Assembly (NCBI GenBank): GCA_964611345.1
Contig: CAZSYU010000025.1
Coordinates: 1-48,331 of the forward strand
Length of the DNA stretch: 48,331 nt
Origin: JALZVT01 sp964611345
GTDB taxonomy: Bacteria; Pseudomonadota; Gammaproteobacteria; Pseudomonadales; Azotimanducaceae
Direction of reading: 5' to 3'
In this document: positions 33,769-41,215 of the stretch, in pieces
Position numbering within the stretch: the stretch's first letter is position 1
Layout of the letters: each line of letters opens with the position of its first letter
Program-made: the position numbers and the translations under genes
Notes under the pieces: generated by a model
What the model was told of the DNA's origin: nothing
Databases searched by the model: none
The model's input: the letters and a program-made list of their open reading frames with translations, nothing else

Positions 33769-35013
33769 TCAATCGGCGGTGTAGGGACCGGCGAGTTGCA
33801 CCTTTATGCCATCAGGATCGAAGAAAAACGCGATACTCACTTCTGCTATGCCGCCCGGTGGGCCAAGACGCTCGATGCCGAGTGCTTCCATTTGCTCTAT
33901 AACCGGCTTTAAATCCTTCACGTAGAAGTTGATGCGGTCGATGCCAAGGTGGTTCACCGGCGGCGCATAAGGAGGCGCATCGTCGTAAGGGGTCTTCCAT
34001 TGCCTTAGCTGAATAGTTGCGTTGTCTGTGCCTTTTCCGAGACTTATGTCTCTACCCTCAAACTCTATAGGACCACCAAAACCATGGGCTGCTGCAAACT
34101 CGCCACCACCCGACTGGGAAGTCGTCACAGATTCTGTAAAGCCCAGTAGCCGGTAGAACTCTACGGACCGTTCGAGATCAGAGACGTTCATGTTGGTATT
34201 TACCAAACGAACGAAATTCGTGCCTTCAGATGTGGGCACAGCTGCTTGCTCACCTTCACTCGCCTGAATGAGTTTCAGAAAAGCACCATCCTGATCTTTG
34301 AAAAAAACGAACCGCTCTCCATCAGGCGCCGTGGCGGGTGGGGACAAAAACTCCACGCCCTTCCCTTTTAAGTGGGCGTAGTCGCCTTCAAGATCGGTAG
34401 TCGAGTACGTCGCGTAAGCCATACCCAGATGATTGAGCGCAGCGTAAGGCGGCTCGTTGCGGTAGGAGTCACCCCTAAACTGCACGGTATCTACGAAGGG
34501 AGGAACCGGCGGATCGTACAAACTCGTTAGCGCAACATAAATTAAATAGTCTTCCGGAAAGCCGAGTGCCTGGGCAAACGTGGTGCTCGTTTCGGGACCA
34601 GCGGGGTAGATTTCACCGGTAAATCCGAGAGTTTCATAAAAGGTCCGTTGTGCATCTATGTCAGTGGTGTTTAGCCCGAAATAACCTTGCCGCTCAAGGC
34701 CAAGATCAGCCTGAGCTAGCTGGGTAATACGCACTCCTAGTACACCAACAGGCAACCCTGGAACGGTCACTTCTATGTGGTTGTCTTTTTTCAATGAAAC
34801 TGACAGCTCAATTCTGCCATCGGTCTCAAAGGTACTGCGGTCAGTAACTGGTTCGCCATTCAACTTTATCCAGGCCGCTGCAACACCATCGCTATCAAGT
34901 AGCAGCTTTGCAGGGCCCTCCAATGCCCGAAAATTGAACCTGCGAGTTGCTGGCTCGCCCTGAATAAGTGCAAACGTCTCCGGTCCGAATCGTGTGAGAT
35001 TTGCTTCATGCAT
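33769..35013 (-). CDS. Two-domain VOC (glyoxalase/bleomycin-resistance-type) protein
   Basis: The 414-residue protein has a beta-rich N-terminal segment of about 110 residues with no recognised family (FGPETFALIQGEPATRRFNF to GLPVGVLGVRITQ). Two VOC modules follow. The first starts YFGLNTTDIDAQRTFYETLG and continues to FVFFKDQDGAFLKLIQA. The second starts VRLVNTNMNVSDLERSVEFY and ends IAFFFDPDGIKVQLAGP. Each module has His/Glu-type metal positions, for example NHLGMAYATYSTTDLEGDY in the first and NHLGIDRINFYVKDLK in the second. Such tandem-VOC proteins are dioxygenases, lyases or binding proteins. It is divergent from the nitrate porin gene, sharing a 236-bp region that carries NtrC- and sigma-54-like sites. 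Confidence 0.8.
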   Translation of the reverse strand: MHEANLTRFGPETFALIQGEPATRRFNFRALEGPAKLLLDSDGVAAAWIKLNGEPVTDRSTFETDGRIELSVSLKKDNHIEVTVPGLPVGVLGVRITQLAQADLGLERQGYFGLNTTDIDAQRTFYETLGFTGEIYPAGPETSTTFAQALGFPEDYLIYVALTSLYDPPVPPFVDTVQFRGDSYRNEPPYAALNHLGMAYATYSTTDLEGDYAHLKGKGVEFLSPPATAPDGERFVFFKDQDGAFLKLIQASEGEQAAVPTSEGTNFVRLVNTNMNVSDLERSVEFYRLLGFTESVTTSQSGGGEFAAAHGFGGPIEFEGRDISLGKGTDNATIQLRQWKTPYDDAPPYAPPVNHLGIDRINFYVKDLKPVIEQMEALGIERLGPPGGIAEVSIAFFFDPDGIKVQLAGPYTAD

Positions 35014-35058
35014 GGCGCGATGTCCGAATCTAATGAATAACTAAAGATTAGACGATTT

Positions 35059-35075
35059 TGCACCTATACGCTGCA
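35059..35075 (+). promoter_or_regulatory. NtrC-like activator binding site
   Basis: TGCACC-TATAC-GCTGCA differs in one base from the NtrC consensus TGCACC-N5-GGTGCA. It lies about 110-125 bp upstream of the -24/-12 element, the distance expected for an enhancer site. Confidence 0.6.
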
Positions 35076-35170
35076 TTTGGCGCACCAAAACCGAAGACAA
35101 CACAGGACAGGTGAGCAAATCAGGTGCGCGTCGATTCAAACCGAAAGTTCTCTGTCTCGCCAAATCAACT

Positions 35171-35186
35171 TGGCCCAGTTCTTGCT
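35171..35186 (+). promoter_or_regulatory. Sigma-54 (-24/-12) promoter of the porin gene
   Basis: TGGCCC (35171-35176), AGTTC and TTGCT (35182-35186) give GG-N10-GC, the invariant spacing of sigma-54 promoters. Transcription would start near 35197, about 50 bp before the porin ATG. Together with the NtrC-like site this predicts induction under nitrogen limitation. Confidence 0.65.
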
Positions 35187-35249
35187 CCGCTTGAGTAGAG
35201 ACAACAAAAAATCATTTTTTTGGAACAAGCAATAGGTAACCAAAGAAGA

Positions 35250-36476
35250 ATGAGACTAAGAACTTTTCGCAAAAACAGAAACGTCAAAAAAGCAATGTTA
35301 CTAGCGGGTGCACTATCGCTGCCAGTCTTCAGCACCTCTGCGGAACAGCCCACATTTGCAGAAGCATTCACCAATGGCACTGCTAAACTGAACTTTCGCT
35401 ACCGCTACGAGTTCGTTGACCAAGAACCCATCGACAGTACCGCTAGCGCCTCTACCTTAAGAAGCCGACTAACATGGACATCTGCACCCTTCAGAAACTT
35501 CACCTGGGGCGCTGAGGCCGATCACGTCACCGTCGTAGGGCAAGAACGCTTCAATTCCACCAACAACGGAAGAACCCAGTTTCCCGTGGTAGCAGATCCC
35601 GAAGGATTTGACCTAAACCAGGCCTATATAAAGTACGCCAATGATCAGTTTTCCATTACTGGGGGCAGACAACGCAATGTCTCAGCAGATCAACGTTTCA
35701 TCGGCGGGGTCGCCTGGCGCCAAAATGAACAAACCTACGATGCCGCTCGCGTTCAATACAAACCCAGCAAAACCCTAAGTGTCAACTATAGCTACGTTTG
35801 GGCAGTAAACAGAATCTTCGGGCCTGACAACGGCGCACAGCCCGCCGACTGGGATGGTGACACGCACTTAATTGAGGCTGACTTCAAACCTAGCGACCAG
35901 CACTCGTTCAAGTTCTACACTTACCTGCTCGATTTTGAAAACGACAATGGCCCAGCAAACTCAACGGCCACCTATGGTGTTAACTACTTGGGCAGCATCG
36001 GCGCTCTCAGTCTTGACCTCGGCTACGCAAGACAATCTGACTATGAAGCCAGTCCGCTCAACTATGACGCCAACTATTTCCGCATAAACGCGGGATACAA
36101 GATCGCAACCACCACGCTTCGCGTCGGTTACGAAGTTCTCGGGTCAGATGACGGCATTGCCGGCTTTCGAACACCTCTGGCCACTTTGCATAAGTTTCAA
36201 GGCTTCGCTGATAAATTTCTCGCAACGCCCGCAGATGGCATTCGAGATCTAAACATCGGTGCCAGTGTCAAAATAGGCAAGCTGGGCGCCACGCTCAGCT
36301 GGCATGACTTCGACTCCGATGAGGGAAGCACGGACTACGGTAGCGAGATCAACCTGGTCGCAACTTACCCGTTGTCGAAACGCACCTCGTTACTCTTGAA
36401 GTTCGCAAACTACAACGCCGATGAATTTGCAACTGACACAACCAAGCTCTGGTTGATGGCAAACATCAATTTTTAA
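35250..36476 (+). CDS. Outer-membrane porin (alginate-export-like family), probable nitrate channel
   Basis: From ATG 35250, with AAAGAAG upstream, the product is about 408 residues. A signal peptide (NVKKAMLLAGALSLPVFSTS, cleaved after A) is followed by a pattern of amphipathic beta strands such as LNFRYRYEFV, TWGAEADHV and QFSITGGRQRN. The protein ends in LMANINF with the terminal Phe typical of outer-membrane barrels. The overall pattern resembles the alginate-export porin family, which also contains porins of unknown specificity. The sigma-54/NtrC-like promoter and its position directly before the nitrate ABC transporter genes suggest a role in nitrate or nitrogen-compound entry. This is inference from context, not from the barrel itself. 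Confidence 0.7.
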   Translation: MRLRTFRKNRNVKKAMLLAGALSLPVFSTSAEQPTFAEAFTNGTAKLNFRYRYEFVDQEPIDSTASASTLRSRLTWTSAPFRNFTWGAEADHVTVVGQERFNSTNNGRTQFPVVADPEGFDLNQAYIKYANDQFSITGGRQRNVSADQRFIGGVAWRQNEQTYDAARVQYKPSKTLSVNYSYVWAVNRIFGPDNGAQPADWDGDTHLIEADFKPSDQHSFKFYTYLLDFENDNGPANSTATYGVNYLGSIGALSLDLGYARQSDYEASPLNYDANYFRINAGYKIATTTLRVGYEVLGSDDGIAGFRTPLATLHKFQGFADKFLATPADGIRDLNIGASVKIGKLGATLSWHDFDSDEGSTDYGSEINLVATYPLSKRTSLLLKFANYNADEFATDTTKLWLMANINF

Positions 36477-36528
36477 ATTCTCCCTTCTGAACCGAGCCGC
36501 GCACAAGCGCGCACTAAAGAAGAACGAT

Positions 36529-36544
36529 TGGCACAGTTCTTGAA
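36529..36544 (+). promoter_or_regulatory. Second sigma-54-like element before nrtA
   Basis: TGGCAC (36529-36534), AGTTC and TTGAA (36540-36544) repeat the sequence of the first -24/-12 element almost exactly (both contain TTGGCMCAGTTCTTG). The -24 half is perfect, while the -12 half has GA instead of GC, so it may be weak. Confidence 0.5.
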
Positions 36545-36576
36545 TCTAGTCTAATTAATCGAAAAATTGAGCGTCT

Positions 36577-36614
36577 TTTCGCCACATTTCGCCACTTTGT
36601 GGTGCGGGCGCACC
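36577..36614 (+). promoter_or_regulatory. Leader of the nitrate operon with repeats and hairpins
   Basis: TTTCGCCAC is repeated with a 10-bp period (36577 and 36587). CCAC-TTT-GTGG (36592-36602) and GGTGC-GGGC-GCACC (36601-36614) are two hairpins that overlap by two bases and so exclude each other. No T-run follows, so termination is unproven. Confidence 0.35.
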
Positions 36615-36635
36615 GAATGAGGACAGACCTGAACA

Positions 36636-38012
36636 ATGATGACTTATTGCAATGCATCACAATCGGTAACATCTCTGCTACTGGCCACACTGCTTGGTTT
36701 GCTCGCGACAAACGTCGCCGCCGAACTGGGCGAACCAGAGAAAGATGAACTCCGATTCGGCTTCATAAAACTCACCGACATGGCGCCAATCGCAATCGCC
36801 TACGAACGCGGCTACTTTGAAGACGAAGGCCTGTTTGTCACCATTGAAGCACAAGCCAACTGGAAGGTTTTGTTAGACGGCGTTATCGACGGTCAACTGG
36901 ATGGCGCACACATGCTTGCGGGCCAACCGCTAGCAGCAACCATCGGTTATGGCACAAAGGCGAACATCGTTACGCCCTTCTCCATGGACTTGAATGGCAA
37001 TGGGATAACCGTCTCAAACTCGGTCTGGAAGCAAATGAAGCCGGGCTTACCCAAGCGGGAAGATGGCAAACCCGTGCACCCTGTAAAAGCCGACTACCTA
37101 AAACCGGTGGTTGAGAGTTATCGCGAAGACGGCAAGCCATTCAAAATGGGCATGGTGTTTCCGGTTTCAACGCACAACTACGAGTTGCGTTACTGGCTCG
37201 CAGCCGGTGGCATCCACCCGGGCTACTACGCACCACACAAGGGTGACACCTCAGGTCAAATTGATGCCGACGTTCTGTTATCTGTCACGCCGCCCCCACA
37301 GATGCCGTCTACCCTCGAAGCGGGCACGATCTACGGCTACTGCGTGGGTGAACCCTGGAACCAGCAAGCCGTTTTCAAAGGCATCGGCGTCCCGGTCATC
37401 ACAGACTATGAGATCTGGAAAGACAACCCCGAGAAAGTCTTTGGAATGACCAAGGAGTTCACGGAGAAATACCCGAACACCACCGCGCGCGTCGTTAAAG
37501 CATTGATCCGGGCCGCCATGTGGCTCGATGAAAATAACAACGCCAATCGCCTGGAGGCGGTAAAGATACTCTCCAAAGGCGAATATGTCGGGGCAGACGA
37601 AGAAGTGCTCGCCAACTCCATGACCGGCACCTTCGAATACGAAAAGGGCGACAAGCGGGCGGTTCCAGATTTCAATGTCTTCTTTCGCTACAACGCGACT
37701 TACCCTTACTACTCCGACGCCATCTGGTATCTCACCCAGATGCGCCGCTGGGGGCAGATCGACAAACCGCAATCGGACGACTGGTACGTGGACGTGGCGG
37801 AAAAGGTCTATCGACCCGACATCTACGCTATCGCCGCACAAGAGCTCATCGATGAAGAGTTGGCTACGCCTTCCGATTTCCCGAATTTTGAGACCGAATC
37901 AGGCTTCAAACCGGAGCAGACCGAGTTTATCGATGAAGTGTCATTCGATGGGCGATACCCCAACGCCTATCTGAAGAAGTTTGCCATAGGACTCAAGGAT
38001 GACTTCCTATGA
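36636..38012 (+). CDS. nrtA: Nitrate ABC transporter substrate-binding protein
   Basis: The 458-residue protein has a Sec-type signal (SLLLATLLGLLATNVAAE) and the NrtA/CmpA/NasF-family core. It carries LRFGFIKLTDMAPIAIAYER, EAQANWKVLLDGVIDGQLDG, AHMLAGQPLAATIGYGTKAN and GYCVGEPWNQQAVFKGIGVP. Residues known in NrtA to surround nitrate (Trp, Gln, Lys-rich pocket) are represented by these blocks. It captures nitrate or nitrite in the periplasm for NrtB/NrtD. It is followed by nrtB with an ATGA overlap and is the first gene of the seven-gene nitrate unit. A sigma-54-like element and structured leader lie upstream. Bicarbonate transport (Cmp) is the main alternative, but the reductase neighbours argue for nitrate. 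Confidence 0.93.
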   Translation: MMTYCNASQSVTSLLLATLLGLLATNVAAELGEPEKDELRFGFIKLTDMAPIAIAYERGYFEDEGLFVTIEAQANWKVLLDGVIDGQLDGAHMLAGQPLAATIGYGTKANIVTPFSMDLNGNGITVSNSVWKQMKPGLPKREDGKPVHPVKADYLKPVVESYREDGKPFKMGMVFPVSTHNYELRYWLAAGGIHPGYYAPHKGDTSGQIDADVLLSVTPPPQMPSTLEAGTIYGYCVGEPWNQQAVFKGIGVPVITDYEIWKDNPEKVFGMTKEFTEKYPNTTARVVKALIRAAMWLDENNNANRLEAVKILSKGEYVGADEEVLANSMTGTFEYEKGDKRAVPDFNVFFRYNATYPYYSDAIWYLTQMRRWGQIDKPQSDDWYVDVAEKVYRPDIYAIAAQELIDEELATPSDFPNFETESGFKPEQTEFIDEVSFDGRYPNAYLKKFAIGLKDDFL

Positions 38013-38992
38013 CACCGGCCACGCCTGCACTGTCTGGACGCGAACTCACCCCACTGGCACTACTTCTGCCACGCCTGGCGGCCCAGTCAGTGCTGCCCAT
38101 CGTTGGCTTCCTGGTCTTTCTGCTTGTTTGGCACGTGGGTGCAAGCAACATCACGACCTCGCTCGGTAAGTTCCCCGGTCCGGCAGAAGTCTATTCACAG
38201 AGCAGCGCTCTTCTAACTGAGCATCGAGAGCAGCGAGAAAAACGCGCTGCCTTCTATGAACGACAAGACAAGCGAATAGCAAAGAAACTCGCCGCCAATC
38301 CGGATGCGACGGTAAAAATACGATCCTATACGGGGAAACCTTCCTACCTCGATCAGATCATCACGAGCGTCTACACCGTACTCGCAGGGTTCCTACTGGC
38401 TTCCTTGATCGCTGTGCCATTAGGGATCGTTTGCGGATTGAGTGACGGGGTGTACCGGGCCATCAATCCGATCATCCAGATATTCAAACCCGTCTCACCG
38501 CTGGCCTGGCTACCTCTGGTGACTATGGTGGTGTCGGCACTCTATGTTTCAGAAGATCCGCTGTTCCAGAAATCTTTCTTAAACTCTGCGTTTACCGTCG
38601 CTCTGTGCTGCCTGTGGCCCACTGTGATAAACACAACCGTAGGTGTATCCGGAATAGACAGAGATCTGGTCGATGTCTCCCGAGTCATAAAGCTCGGCTC
38701 GGCCGCTCACATCAGGAGCATCGTTCTGCCCTCTTCAGTACCCATGATTTTCACAGGCTTAAGGTTGTCACTGGCCACGGGCTGGATGGTGCTGATCGCC
38801 GCAGAAATGCTGGCCCAGAACCCGGGTCTTGGAAAATTTATCTGGGATGAATTTCAAAACGGATCCAGCAACTCACTGAGTCGCATCATGGTCGCCGTCA
38901 TCACCATCGGATTGATCGGTTTCGCACTCGATCGACTAATGCTCGCCCTTCAGCGCCGAGTTAGCTGGGACAAACAAGCGGTTCTAAGGTGA
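38009..38992 (+). CDS. nrtB: Nitrate ABC transporter permease
   Basis: The 327-residue permease has six or so membrane segments: an N-terminal one (LPIVGFLVFLLVWHVGA), then a long basic soluble insertion (EHREQREKRAAFYERQDKRI). The conserved core has SVYTVLAGFLLASLIAVPLG, FKPVSPLAWLPLVTMVVSAL, LSLATGWMVLIAAEMLAQNP and GLGKFIWDEF. The EAA-type loop with the ATPase contact is in the segment around VSRVIKLGSAAHIRSIVLPS. The family is NrtB/SsuC/TauC. It overlaps nrtA by four bases (ATGA), so translation is coupled. The charged insertion after the first span is typical of NrtB-type permeases. Confidence 0.93.
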   Translation: MTPATPALSGRELTPLALLLPRLAAQSVLPIVGFLVFLLVWHVGASNITTSLGKFPGPAEVYSQSSALLTEHREQREKRAAFYERQDKRIAKKLAANPDATVKIRSYTGKPSYLDQIITSVYTVLAGFLLASLIAVPLGIVCGLSDGVYRAINPIIQIFKPVSPLAWLPLVTMVVSALYVSEDPLFQKSFLNSAFTVALCCLWPTVINTTVGVSGIDRDLVDVSRVIKLGSAAHIRSIVLPSSVPMIFTGLRLSLATGWMVLIAAEMLAQNPGLGKFIWDEFQNGSSNSLSRIMVAVITIGLIGFALDRLMLALQRRVSWDKQAVLR

Positions 38993-39038
38993 TCTATTCG
39001 TTACCCCACCAAACATCTATCCCAGGAGTGATATCAGC

Positions 39039-39977
39039 ATGCGAAAGCGACGACAACGTGCATTACAGGCAAGAATCGCCGGCGTTCCAGCAGTCAACCG
39101 GAAACCAAACTCTATGATACCGCTATTAGAACTGACCACACTGGGCAAAACCTTCCCCACAGACAACGGCGGCTTCGAGGCACTGCGCGACGTTAATCTC
39201 AAAATCAACGAAGGCGAGTTCATCGCGCTAATCGGTCACTCGGGCTGCGGCAAGTCCACGGTGTTGAACATCATCGCAGGGCTCGACAAGGCAACAACCG
39301 GAGGCGTGATACTGAAGGGTAAGGAAACTGATCAGCCCGGGCCCGATCGAGCGGTTGTTTTCCAAAACCATGCCCTAATGCCCTGGTTGTCCGTCTACAA
39401 GAACGTAGAGCTGGCCGTTAAGTCGGTATTCGGCCGCGGGTCAGAGAATCCGAAATCAAAAACCGAGCGCAAAGAGTGGATCGAGCACAACCTTGAGCTC
39501 GTAAACATGTCTCATGCGCTCGACAAAATGCCCCACGAAATATCGGGTGGCATGAAGCAACGCGTCGGCATTGCACGCGCGCTAGCCATGCAGCCAAAGG
39601 TACTGCTGATGGATGAGCCTTTTGGCGCGTTGGACGCTCTAACCCGAGCCCAGTTGCAAGACAGCACCATGGCGATTCATCGAGAGCTCGGCAACACCGT
39701 GATCATGATCACCCACGATGTCGACGAAGCGGTCTTACTGTCAGACCGCATTGTGATGATGTCGAATGGCCCGGCTGCCACCATTGGTGAAATCGTCGAG
39801 GTAGATCTTCCCAGGCCGCGCAAACGACTGGCACTGGCCGAGAACGCCGTCTTTAACCACGCCAGAAAGCAGGTACTCGACTTCCTGTACGCGTCCCACT
39901 CGCCATTGAGCTCAGTAGAGGAACCCACTGTAGGTTCAGATGACTCAAGCGCTGATTCCAGTATCGCGGCCGCATGA
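39039..39977 (+). CDS. nrtD: Nitrate ABC transporter ATP-binding protein
   Basis: The 312-residue ATPase has the P-loop GHSGCGKSTVL, Q-loop VVFQNHALMPWLSVYKNVEL, signature ISGGMKQRVGIARAL, Walker B VLLMDEPFGALDAL and the His switch VIMITHDVDEAVLLSDRIVM. This is the NrtD/SsuB/TauB pattern, without a fused substrate-binding domain as in cyanobacterial NrtC. AGGAG lies 11 bases before ATG 39039. An alternative start at 39114 (MIPLLELTTLGKTFP) would remove a basic N-terminal extension that is unusual for the family. It overlaps the following flavoprotein gene by four bases (ATGA). Confidence 0.94.
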   Translation: MRKRRQRALQARIAGVPAVNRKPNSMIPLLELTTLGKTFPTDNGGFEALRDVNLKINEGEFIALIGHSGCGKSTVLNIIAGLDKATTGGVILKGKETDQPGPDRAVVFQNHALMPWLSVYKNVELAVKSVFGRGSENPKSKTERKEWIEHNLELVNMSHALDKMPHEISGGMKQRVGIARALAMQPKVLLMDEPFGALDALTRAQLQDSTMAIHRELGNTVIMITHDVDEAVLLSDRIVMMSNGPAATIGEIVEVDLPRPRKRLALAENAVFNHARKQVLDFLYASHSPLSSVEEPTVGSDDSSADSSIAAA

Positions 39978-41215
39978 CAACGGTTTCCCCAGCAACAAAA
40001 GCCTCCGATTCCAGCACCGAGCTTCTCATCGTTGGCGGAGGAATGGCGGCCGAACGCTTACTTGGCAAGCTCGCCAAGGGTAAGTATGGAGGTCGAGTAA
40101 CCCTGGTTAGCGCCGAGCCCCATGCCGGATACAACCGGGTTTTGCTCCCCGACTTGCTCTGCGGCCGTTGTAAACTGGAAGACCTCGAAGGCAATTCCAC
40201 TGCCATGGCTCGCGCACTGTCCTATCAACAAATACTCGGGGCGCGCGTAACCGAGCTAGATCTAGCTAAAAAGCGTGCGAGATGCAGCAACGGCGCAACT
40301 ATTGCCTGGGACACCCTGGTTCTCGCAACCGGCTCATCAGCGGCCATGCCGAATGCGCTGACGATCGATTGCAACCGCATCACTCCCCTTCGAACACTGG
40401 CGGACGTCGAGCACATCGAACAGCTACCGAAGGACGTCAAACGTATAGCCGTTGTCGGCGGCGGCCTGCTCGGCCTCGAGGCCGCTCACGCGCTGCATCT
40501 CCTCAGATACAGCGTTACGGTCGTACACCGGCATAAAGCACTTATGAACCGGCAACTAGAGGAGAACACGGCGGCGCTATTACAAACAACGCTTGAAGAC
40601 AAAGGCCTGAGTTTTAGAACCGGTGTCGAGGTTGAGAGCGTGGACGCCTCTCGTGATGAAGTTTCGTGCCTGCAGTTAAGCGATGGCTCAGTCTTGGACG
40701 CTGAGGTTATCGTCGTCGCAACAGGCAATCGCCCAAATATAGAATTAGCCGCAACACAAGACATTGCCTGCGATCACGGCGTATTGATCAACGACCGCTT
40801 GCAGACCTCAAGCAACAACGTCTTTGCCATCGGCGAGTGCGCACAACTCGCAGGTAAGGTTCACGCGTTCGTAGAACCCGTCTACGCCCAGGCCGATGCA
40901 CTCGCCGATCAGTTGCTTGGTAACGCACGCCCGGTATCGCTCCCAAGCCCGAGCGCCAGGCTTAAGGTCGCAGGTGTCGAACTGTTTTGTGCCGGATCAG
41001 CCACCGTCACAACTGACCAGCAGTCGCTTGTACTGAGTGATCCCGGCAAAGGCGTCTATCGACGGCTCACCTTTCTCGGCAACGAACTAAAAAGCGCCAT
41101 TCTGCTTGGCAACACCCAGGGATCACAGGCCATCCTGCGCGCCATGGGCGCAACCCTTCCAGACCCACAAGAGCGCGAACAGCTCGTCTTTGGAGCCCAA
41201 CCAACCCATGCTTGA
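39974..41215 (+). CDS. NirB-like FAD/NAD(P)-dependent oxidoreductase (NasC-like, nitrate reductase electron donor)
   Basis: The 413-residue flavoprotein has an N-terminal FAD motif (LLIVGGGMAAERLLGKLAKG), LILE-like segments with TLVLATGSSAAMPNAL, and a second dinucleotide motif RIAVVGGGLLGLEAAHALHL. VFAIGECAQLAGKVHAFVEP is the conserved FAD-binding Asp/Glu region. It matches the N-terminal half of the NirB that follows, without the iron-sulfur and siroheme parts. In Klebsiella, NasC (a NirB-like flavoprotein) passes electrons from NADH to the nitrate reductase NasA, and the position in this operon supports that role here. It overlaps nrtD by four bases at its start and nirB by eight bases at its end. 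Confidence 0.85.
   Translation: MTTVSPATKASDSSTELLIVGGGMAAERLLGKLAKGKYGGRVTLVSAEPHAGYNRVLLPDLLCGRCKLEDLEGNSTAMARALSYQQILGARVTELDLAKKRARCSNGATIAWDTLVLATGSSAAMPNALTIDCNRITPLRTLADVEHIEQLPKDVKRIAVVGGGLLGLEAAHALHLLRYSVTVVHRHKALMNRQLEENTAALLQTTLEDKGLSFRTGVEVESVDASRDEVSCLQLSDGSVLDAEVIVVATGNRPNIELAATQDIACDHGVLINDRLQTSSNNVFAIGECAQLAGKVHAFVEPVYAQADALADQLLGNARPVSLPSPSARLKVAGVELFCAGSATVTTDQQSLVLSDPGKGVYRRLTFLGNELKSAILLGNTQGSQAILRAMGATLPDPQEREQLVFGAQPTHA

Noticed and set aside
36601..36614. GGTGC-GGGC-GCACC read as an NtrC site
   Set aside because: The half-sites face the wrong way compared with the NtrC consensus (GCACC...GGTGC), so it is better described as a hairpin.
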